Below the pieces are notes generated by a model. That model was given only the letters and a program-made list of their open reading frames with translations, was not told the DNA's origin and did not search any database. Positions 6,469-12,141 of a stretch of 12,141 bases of DNA are shown piece after piece (the first letter of the stretch is position 1; every line of letters starts with the position of its first letter). This DNA comes from Kordiimonadaceae bacterium (GTDB taxonomy: Bacteria; Pseudomonadota; Alphaproteobacteria; Sphingomonadales; Kordiimonadaceae). A program made the position numbers and the translations under genes. The DNA lies in NCBI GenBank assembly GCA_014238195.1, contig JABABO010000159.1, positions 1-12,141 of the forward strand, given 5' to 3'.

Positions 6469-9132
6469 ATGACCACAGCTTTAACCAGCACGAATGATAT
6501 TAGAAAAGCGTTCTTAGACTATTTTGGTAAATCAGGCCATGAGGTCGTTGCGTCTTCACCCTTAGTGCCGATGAATGATCCCACACTCATGTTCGTAAAT
6601 GCAGGTATGGTGCCTTTTAAAAATCTATTCACAGGGGCTGAACAACGGTCTTACAGGCGCGCTGTGTCCAGTCAAAAATGTGTTAGGGCTGGTGGTAAAC
6701 ATAATGATCTTGATAATGTTGGGTATACTGCACGTCATCATACTTTCTTTGAAATGCTGGGAAACTTTTCTTTTGGCGATTATTTTAAAGAAGAAGCGAT
6801 TACGCATGCATGGAATTTAATCACAAAAGACTTTGGAATTGATAAAAACCGCTTATGCGTCACTGTGTATCATGAAGATGAGCAGGCTTATGATTTATGG
6901 CGCAAAATAGCAGGCCTAAGCGAAGAGAATATTATTCGGATTGCGACCAGTGATAATTTTTGGTCAATGGGGGAGACAGGACCCTGCGGCCCTTGTAGTG
7001 AAATATTCTACGACCACGGCGACCATATTGTGGGGGGACGGCCGGGTACAGCGCAAGAAGACGGTGACAGGTTTGTAGAAATATGGAATTTGGTATTTAT
7101 GCAACATGAACACCTAGTGGACGGTGAACGCATTGACCTACCAAAGCCATCGATTGATACGGGCATGGGATTAGAACGCATTTCAGCTGTGATGCAAGGC
7201 ACCCATGACAATTTTGAAATTGATACATTCAAGCACTTGATCGCAGCTTCGGTTGATGTCACAGGTGCAGGTGAAAATGATAAAACCCGCGCGTCCCACC
7301 GTGTGATTGCGGATCACTTGCGTGCAACCAGCTTTTTAATGGCTGACGGCGTTTTACCGTCTAATGAAGGCCGTGGATATGTCCTGCGACGTATTATGCG
7401 TAGGGCCATGCGCCACGCGCATATACTAGGCGCAAAAGATCTCGTGATGCATAAGCTTGCGCCGACATTGATTGCTGAAATGGGCAATGCCTACCCCGAA
7501 CTTGGCCGCGCCAGCACTTTGATTACTGAGACATTTAAGCTAGAGGAAAGCCGGTTTCGCGCCATGCTGGATAAGGGCTTGACATTATTGGATGCGGAAA
7601 TTTCTAAACTGGATAATAATAGTGACCTGCCAGGTGCTGTTGCTTTTAAGCTTTATGACACATACGGATTTCCACTTGATTTAACGCAGGACGCACTGCG
7701 CGGTGAAGGACGCAGTGTTGATGTGGATGGATTTAATGCAGCAATGGATGTGCAACGGGCGAAGGCCCGCGCCGCATGGTCTGGTTCTGGTGACAATATG
7801 ACAGAAAAGCTATGGTTTAATATTCGTGATGAATTTGGCGTAACAGAGTTTCTTGGTTACACTGCGGAGCAGGCAGAATGCCAGATTGTCGCAATCATTA
7901 AGGACGCTGAAAGTGTTGAATCGGCTGGCCTAGGCGAAGATATACAAATAGTCTTTAACCAAACACCTTTTTACGGCGAAAGTGGCGGCCAAATGGGGGA
8001 TGCTGGTACGATGCAGGGCGCGAAGTCCAATATAATTGTCTCAGATACGAAAAAGATGATTGGCGCGTTGCATGTTCATAGTGCAAAAGTTACTGAAGGA
8101 CATGTTTCTGTTGGTGATACGATGGATTTACGCATAGACAGTGATCGCCGCGAAAAGTTGAAAGCTAATCATTCCGCTACCCATGTGTTGCACGAAGTAT
8201 TACGCCGTGAACTGGGTGATCATGTAACACAAAAGGGCAGCTTAGTTGCGCCTGATAGATTACGATTTGATATTGCGCATAGTAAGGCTGTGAGTGCAGC
8301 TGAAATTCGCACTATTGAACGGGAAGTCAACCGTTTAATCCGTGGTAATGACAGTGTTGAGACACGTGTTATGACACCCGATGATGCGATTGAAGTGGGG
8401 GCTATGGCCCTGTTCGGGGAGAAATACGGCGACGAAGTGCGGGTTGTTAGCATGGGGCAAGATGCGGGTCAGGCAAATTTTTCTGTCGAACTGTGTGGTG
8501 GAACACATGTGAAGCGCCTCGGCGATATTGGGGTGTTCACAATTGTTGGTGAAAGTGCTGTAGCAAGCGGCGTTCGAAGGATTGAAGCTTTGACAGGCGC
8601 AGCAGCACTTGACCACCTCACGTCGCAACAGGACATGCTGCGCGGTGCTGCGCTTAGCTTGAAAACTAGTCCAGCAGACCTAGCTAGTCGCATTCATGCA
8701 CTGCAAGCAGAGCGCAAACAGTTAGAAAAAGATTTAAGTGATACCCGTAAAAAAGTGGCCCTTGGCGGCAGTGCAGATTTAGGCCCTAATATTGCTGATA
8801 TTGACGGTGTGAAATTCATGGGGCAAGTTCTCGACGGTGTCAGTCCAAAAGATTTGCGCGGTATGGCTGATGATGCAAGACAACAAATCGGCAGTGGTGT
8901 GGTGGCCTTTGTTACCGTTAATGAAGGCAAGGCAGGATTGTTAGTCGCGGTCACCGAAGACATGACCAAGACTATCAATGCCGTTGATTTGGTGCGCGCT
9001 GGAACGGCAGCTGTTGGCGGCAAAGGCGGCGGGGGCCGACCAGATATGGCGCAAGCTGGGGGACCTAACGGCGGGGACGCTGATAAAGCACTTTCTGCTA
9101 TTTCCTCGGCTATTTCCTTGGCTATTACCTAG
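6469..9132 (+). CDS. alaS: Alanyl-tRNA synthetase
   Basis: This encodes 887 residues, the usual bacterial AlaRS length. The enzyme charges tRNA-Ala with alanine and hydrolyses mischarged Ser/Gly-tRNA-Ala. The class II catalytic core is N-terminal: DIRKAFLDYFGKSGHEVVAS, then DPTLMFVNAGMVPFKN, TARHHTFFEMLGNFSFGDYF, and motif 3 GMGLER at about residues 232-237. The editing domain has the zinc-binding H568-SAT-H572 and C676-GGT-H680, both intact. A coiled segment (about 735-765) leads into the C-Ala domain with the glycine-rich GGKGGGGRPDMAQAGG near the end. The last 11 residues come from a tandem DNA repeat and look like an unconserved extension. The ATG at 6469 has only a weak upstream purine stretch, but it matches the family N-terminus. 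No convincing promoter was found in the 200 bases between the recA terminator and this start. Confidence 0.99.
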   Translation: MTTALTSTNDIRKAFLDYFGKSGHEVVASSPLVPMNDPTLMFVNAGMVPFKNLFTGAEQRSYRRAVSSQKCVRAGGKHNDLDNVGYTARHHTFFEMLGNFSFGDYFKEEAITHAWNLITKDFGIDKNRLCVTVYHEDEQAYDLWRKIAGLSEENIIRIATSDNFWSMGETGPCGPCSEIFYDHGDHIVGGRPGTAQEDGDRFVEIWNLVFMQHEHLVDGERIDLPKPSIDTGMGLERISAVMQGTHDNFEIDTFKHLIAASVDVTGAGENDKTRASHRVIADHLRATSFLMADGVLPSNEGRGYVLRRIMRRAMRHAHILGAKDLVMHKLAPTLIAEMGNAYPELGRASTLITETFKLEESRFRAMLDKGLTLLDAEISKLDNNSDLPGAVAFKLYDTYGFPLDLTQDALRGEGRSVDVDGFNAAMDVQRAKARAAWSGSGDNMTEKLWFNIRDEFGVTEFLGYTAEQAECQIVAIIKDAESVESAGLGEDIQIVFNQTPFYGESGGQMGDAGTMQGAKSNIIVSDTKKMIGALHVHSAKVTEGHVSVGDTMDLRIDSDRREKLKANHSATHVLHEVLRRELGDHVTQKGSLVAPDRLRFDIAHSKAVSAAEIRTIEREVNRLIRGNDSVETRVMTPDDAIEVGAMALFGEKYGDEVRVVSMGQDAGQANFSVELCGGTHVKRLGDIGVFTIVGESAVASGVRRIEALTGAAALDHLTSQQDMLRGAALSLKTSPADLASRIHALQAERKQLEKDLSDTRKKVALGGSADLGPNIADIDGVKFMGQVLDGVSPKDLRGMADDARQQIGSGVVAFVTVNEGKAGLLVAVTEDMTKTINAVDLVRAGTAAVGGKGGGGRPDMAQAGGPNGGDADKALSAISSAISLAIT
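9097..9132 (+). repeat. Three tandem 12-base repeats forming the 3' end of alaS
   Basis: The units are GCTATTTCCTCG (9097-9108), GCTATTTCCTTG (9109-9120) and GCTATTACCTAG (9121-9132). They differ by one to three bases. They are in frame and encode AISS, AISL and AIT followed by the TAG stop. The array ends exactly at the stop codon, which is created inside the third unit. Confidence 0.85.
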
Positions 9133-9189
9133 GTGATTGATTAGGGTTTGAAATGATAGGGTTATAGCGTCTGAATAACGTTCATTACA

Positions 9190-9218
9190 TTGATTGTAGG
9201 TTTGGAACTGATTGTAAT
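9190..9218 (+). promoter_or_regulatory. Candidate promoter of the peptide-export operon
   Basis: TTGATT (9190-9195) and TGTAAT (9213-9218) are 17 bases apart; the -10 matches TATAAT at five of six positions. An 8-base direct repeat TGATTGTA (9191-9198 and 9209-9216) overlaps both elements. Transcription from here would start around 9225 and leave a leader of roughly 120 bases before the first gene. Confidence 0.4.
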
Positions 9219-9228
9219 TCAGGGTGAT

Positions 9229-9247
9229 GGAGAAGGTAATCATTATC
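9229..9247. promoter_or_regulatory. Fur-box-like site upstream of the exporter genes
   Basis: Compared with the 19-base Fur consensus GATAATGATAATCATTATC, the 19 bases ending in TAATCATTATC match at 14 positions, with the last 11 matching without interruption. The left half is poorly conserved. The site lies just downstream of the predicted transcription start, where a repressor could block initiation. Fur or Fur-like control is an inference, and DNA preferences of Fur-family proteins vary in alphaproteobacteria. Confidence 0.35.
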
Positions 9248-9287
9248 CTAAATATTTATTGGGTATAGGGATGCAATTAACTATTGC

Positions 9288-9315
9288 TTGATTCCCCCTA
9301 TTATGTGTGTAGATT
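9288..9315 (+). promoter_or_regulatory. Second, weaker candidate promoter before the exporter genes
   Basis: TTGATT (9288-9293) and TAGATT (9310-9315) are 16 bases apart. They lie close to the start of the membrane fusion protein gene and would give a leader of about 20 bases. The match to consensus is modest in a generally AT-rich stretch. Confidence 0.25.
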
Positions 9316-9343
9316 ATCTTAAATTTTATTTCTTGAGGGCTGT

Positions 9344-10582
9344 ATGTTTAGGTCTGAAGCGTCTGCAAATAAACGTAAATTGCACGGTGATGTATTTTTT
9401 ACACAACCTACTTCCTATTTAGTCATTTCGTTGGTTTTGGTTTTAATCGTTATATTGGCCTTAACCATAACCTTTACGGGGACTTACGCGCGAAGTGAAC
9501 GTGTGAGTGGCTATTTGGTCCCATCGAATGGGATTGTAAGGATACAGGCTAGTCAATTTGGCACGCTTGATCAACGACATGTTGTGGAAGGTGATGTTGT
9601 TATTAAAGGGCAGCGACTTGTAGATGTTAGTGTGTCGCACATTGCTAGTGATGGTCAAACATTTGCCCAAAAAAACCTCAATGCTTTCGCACATCAAAAA
9701 GTGGTTCTGGAAACGCAGATTGCTTTTGAGAAAAACCAGCTAGAAGCGGAACTTGCAAAACTCACGTCAGAACGTGAAGAGCTAGAGTTAAAACGTATAT
9801 CCTTAAGGAAGCAAATTGCATTGCAGAAGCGGATTACGCTTTCTGCTGAGGCGGCCTATAAAGATGTGCAGGGTATTTTAGAAAAAGGATATATTAGTAA
9901 GATTGAATCAGAGCGTCGCTATCAAATGTGGCTCAGCCATCAATCACAGGAGCAGCTGAAATCGCATGAGCTTACAGAAGCAACCGCACGGTTAAATCAG
10001 TTGAGCATTCGTGTAGACCAGTTACCCATTGAAGCAAAACAAAGAATTGGACGCATTGAACAACAATTATCTGAATTAGATACCCGCATCGTTGATGAGG
10101 AAGTTAAGCAGGCCTATACTGTGCGGGCTCCTATTTCGGGTAAAGTGGTTTCGATTAATTCAGGGAGTGTCGGGCGCACTATAGAGGCAGGTCAAGCTTT
10201 GCTTTCAATTTTACCTGAAAATAGCATACTAGAAGCCGAGTTATTTGTACCGAGCCGCGCTGCGGGTTTCATCGAAGTGGGTATGGAAGTTAGATTGCTT
10301 TACGATGCGTTTCCATATCAGCGTTTTGGGTCGTATCAAGCTGTGATCACGCAGGTTACAGAAACGATCTTGGCACCAAGTGAACTTATGATCCCCCTTG
10401 ATATTAAGGAGCCAGTATACCGCGTTAAAGCAGAATTAGCGTCTGATGACATTCTCATCAAAGATAAAGCGATTAAATTGCAGAATGGTATGACCCTGCA
10501 AGCAAATATTATTTTGGAACGCCAAAGTTTTCTTGAATGGTTGCTCTCACCGCTTGTTACCGTTTCTAGTAGATCGTCATGA
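9344..10582 (+). CDS. HlyD/CvaA-type membrane fusion protein of a type 1 peptide exporter
   Basis: This encodes 412 residues, typical for the colicin V-type (CvaA) adaptor. Such proteins link an inner-membrane ABC exporter to an outer-membrane TolC-like channel across the periplasm. The protein starts MFRSEASANKR, as many CvaA-like adaptors do, and has one membrane helix (about 24-45). The first half of a lipoyl/barrel-sandwich domain follows (about 54-93), then a long charged coiled-coil hairpin (about 105-250). The second lipoyl half (YTVRAPISGKVVSINSGSVG, from residue 258) leads into a beta-barrel region with LYDAFPYQRFGSYQAVI. GAGGG at 9335-9339 lies 4 bases before the ATG. The gene lies immediately before a C39-type ABC exporter, the CvaA-CvaB order. 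The cargo is unknown. The 211-base gap after alaS and its own candidate promoters suggest an independent unit. Confidence 0.9.
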   Translation: MFRSEASANKRKLHGDVFFTQPTSYLVISLVLVLIVILALTITFTGTYARSERVSGYLVPSNGIVRIQASQFGTLDQRHVVEGDVVIKGQRLVDVSVSHIASDGQTFAQKNLNAFAHQKVVLETQIAFEKNQLEAELAKLTSEREELELKRISLRKQIALQKRITLSAEAAYKDVQGILEKGYISKIESERRYQMWLSHQSQEQLKSHELTEATARLNQLSIRVDQLPIEAKQRIGRIEQQLSELDTRIVDEEVKQAYTVRAPISGKVVSINSGSVGRTIEAGQALLSILPENSILEAELFVPSRAAGFIEVGMEVRLLYDAFPYQRFGSYQAVITQVTETILAPSELMIPLDIKEPVYRVKAELASDDILIKDKAIKLQNGMTLQANIILERQSFLEWLLSPLVTVSSRSS

Positions 10583-10632
10583 AAGAATATTCACTCAAAA
10601 ACCTTATTTTAATCCTATGGCTGGCTGTATGA
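10579..10632 (+). CDS. Possible 17-residue hydrophobic peptide between the two exporter genes
   Basis: An ATG at 10579 overlaps the stop of the fusion protein gene (ATGA) and opens a frame reading MKEYSLKNLILILWLAV, ending at TGA 10630-10632. That stop is 4 bases before the ATG of the ABC exporter. The peptide looks like the start of a secretion signal: Met-Lys, then a hydrophobic run. It has no good ribosome binding site of its own and would depend on coupling. It could be a leader that couples translation of the two exporter genes, a remnant of a lost gene, or chance. No product is known. Confidence 0.25.
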   Translation: MKEYSLKNLILILWLAV

Positions 10633-10636
10633 ACTG

Positions 10637-12141
10637 ATGACCTCACTGAATTTAAATTTAACTGGGAAAAAAAATATCCCATATGTTCGTCAAAGCGAAG
10701 CTGCTGAATGTGGATTAGCTTCGCTCGCCATGATTGCTGGCTACTACGGGTTTGAGTCTGATTTATACACTCTGCGACGTAAATATGCGATTGGCTTACA
10801 GGGTATGAGTTTGCAGCATGTCATTGAAGTGGCTGCTAAATTAGATTTTAATGCGCGACCAATTAAGGTGCCCCTTGAATTGGTGAATAAGGTGAAACTT
10901 CCAGCTATTTTGCATTGGGATATGAACCATTTTGTGGTTCTGAAATCTTGTTCGCGCAAAAAATTTACAGTTCTGGACCCTGCTCTGGGCGAGCGGGTCT
11001 ATGACACAGAAGAATTTTCACAACATTTTACTGGCATTGCGCTTGAGCTAACCCCAAGCAAAACTTTTAAAAAGCGTAAGGAGAAAACGACCCTTAAAAT
11101 CGAGGATTTATGGGATCGTATGTACGGCCTGAAGAGAAATTTAATTCAGGTTTTTGCGCTTTCGATTATTCTACAATTATTTATCCTTGCGAGCCCTTTT
11201 TACCTACAAATTGCTGTCGATGAAGTCCTGACGAAATTTGATACGGAATTGTTGTTTGTGCTAGCCCTTGGATTTGCGGGTTTCACAGTGATCAATTTTA
11301 TTGCACAAACTTTGCGAGGCTATATCCTTTTGCATTTTGGTAGTATGATGTCTTACCAAATGGTGCGGAATTTGTTTCGGCATTTGATTAAATTACCGAT
11401 TGATTTCTTTGAAAAAAGGCACGTTGGTGACATTGTATCGCGGTTTGGCTCCATGGAACCCATTAAGACAATGCTTACCGAAGGGCTTATTTCAGCGCTT
11501 ATTGACGGTATTATGGCTATATCCACGCTTTTATTAATGTTTGTTTACAGCCCTGTGCTTGCTGCCATCGCCTTGATCGCATGGGGCCTGTATTTTGTGA
11601 TGCGTATGATGCTTTTTCAGCCATTTCGTAAGGCATCAGAAGACGCGATTATTGCTAAATCGAAAGAGCATTCAACGATTATTGAAACAATGCGTGGGAT
11701 TACCAGCCTGAAATTGTTTGCTGGCGAGGGCGAGCGGGAAAACATGTGGCAAAACCGCTATGCGGAAGTTATCAATACAAATTTTAAGGCTAGAAAGCTG
11801 GGCATTTGGTTCCAAAGTGGGAATGCCATTATTTTTGGATTAGAGAATATTATTTTAATTTATGTTGCTGCTAACATGGTTCTGGCGGGGACATTTACCA
11901 TTGGGATGATTTTTGCTTTCATGGCCTATAAGCGCAATTTTACTGAAAAAGCTTCCGCTTTGGTAGAAAAAGCCATTGAATTTAGAATGCTGGGTCTGCA
12001 CCTCGACCGTATTGCAGATATTGTGCACGCTGACCAAGAAGAACAAGGCCCTGAATTTCAAGGAATAAGTGATCAAATTGCCATTAAGGGTGATCTTACC
12101 CTCAAGGGGATACGGTTTAGATATTCAGATAACACACCTGA
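10637..12141 (+). CDS. CvaB-type ABC exporter with N-terminal C39 peptidase, 3' end outside window
   Basis: From ATG 10637 the frame stays open to the window end, giving 501 residues. The first 125 or so form a C39 bacteriocin-processing peptidase: QSEAAECGLASLAM with Q19 (oxyanion hole) and nucleophile C25, H98 in WDMNHFVVL, and D114 in LDPALG. The complete triad predicts active cleavage of double-glycine leaders, unlike the inactive C39-like domains of HlyB. A transmembrane domain follows from about 165, with ASPFYLQIAVDEVL, LPIDFFEKRHVGDIVSRFGS and the loop IIETMRGITSLKLFAGE, all typical of this family. The nucleotide-binding domain just begins (LKGIRFRYSDN); Walker A is beyond the window. 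The start is the only ATG that fits, because a TAA closes the frame at 10610. The ribosome binding site is weak, so coupling to the upstream genes is likely. Substrate unknown. Confidence 0.93.
   Translation, partial: MTSLNLNLTGKKNIPYVRQSEAAECGLASLAMIAGYYGFESDLYTLRRKYAIGLQGMSLQHVIEVAAKLDFNARPIKVPLELVNKVKLPAILHWDMNHFVVLKSCSRKKFTVLDPALGERVYDTEEFSQHFTGIALELTPSKTFKKRKEKTTLKIEDLWDRMYGLKRNLIQVFALSIILQLFILASPFYLQIAVDEVLTKFDTELLFVLALGFAGFTVINFIAQTLRGYILLHFGSMMSYQMVRNLFRHLIKLPIDFFEKRHVGDIVSRFGSMEPIKTMLTEGLISALIDGIMAISTLLLMFVYSPVLAAIALIAWGLYFVMRMMLFQPFRKASEDAIIAKSKEHSTIIETMRGITSLKLFAGEGERENMWQNRYAEVINTNFKARKLGIWFQSGNAIIFGLENIILIYVAANMVLAGTFTIGMIFAFMAYKRNFTEKASALVEKAIEFRMLGLHLDRIADIVHADQEEQGPEFQGISDQIAIKGDLTLKGIRFRYSDNTP

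Noticed and set aside
8335..8628. Overlapping minus-strand frames opposite the AlaRS editing domain
   Set aside because: They overlap each other and the conserved HxxxH/CGGTH region; these are shadows of alaS.
8694..9023. A 109-codon open frame on the minus strand inside alaS
   Set aside because: It is antisense to the conserved C-terminal part of AlaRS, its composition follows from alaS codon use, and nothing suggests a separate gene.
9133..9343. Double-glycine peptide precursor upstream of the exporter
   Set aside because: The short frames here (for example MEKVIIILNIYWV from 9227 and MQLTIA from 9271) are too short and contain no leader-type GG motif.

Overview
The window looks like chromosomal DNA from a flagellated alphaproteobacterium, fairly AT-rich by eye. 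Three signs point there: the gene order fliE-fliQ-fliR-flhB followed by a CckA-type hybrid kinase, then recA and alaS; the CckA architecture itself, which is the head of the alphaproteobacterial CtrA phosphorelay; and a direct-repeat GAAC-N7-GAAC LexA box upstream of recA, the alphaproteobacterial form of the SOS operator. The genus cannot be named from this sequence alone. All genes are on the + strand.

Bases 1-2430 are the end of a flagellar cluster: the 3' end of fliE (rod/MS-ring junction), then fliQ, fliR and flhB, which encode membrane parts of the flagellar type III export gate. fliR appears to begin at a CTG codon just behind a strong ribosome binding site that overlaps the end of fliQ. 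The fliE-fliQ gap holds two inverted repeats lying exactly end to end.

Bases 2547-4967 encode the hybrid histidine kinase CckA. In this class CckA works through ChpT and CtrA on cell-cycle and flagellar genes, so the kinase may control the cluster it sits beside. Bases 4968-6265 are the recA unit: LexA box, sigma70-type promoter, good ribosome binding site, coding region and a strong intrinsic terminator. alaS (6469-9132) follows as a separate unit; its last 36 bases are three tandem 12-base repeats running exactly into the stop codon.

From about 9190 the content changes to an accessory export system. A possible promoter and a Fur-box-like site precede a CvaA/HlyD-type membrane fusion protein (9344-10582). 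It is followed by a CvaB-type ABC exporter whose N-terminal C39 peptidase has an intact Cys/His/Asp triad. This gene starts at 10637 and is cut by the window end before its nucleotide-binding domain is complete. The pair resembles a type 1 system that removes double-glycine leaders from peptides and exports them, but no substrate gene is visible here. A 17-codon signal-peptide-like reading frame sits between the two genes.

Most of the window is conserved core genome. The less ordinary parts are the fliE-fliQ inverted repeats, the fliR start, the third GAAC in the recA promoter, the alaS tail repeat and the peptide exporter with its possible iron control.
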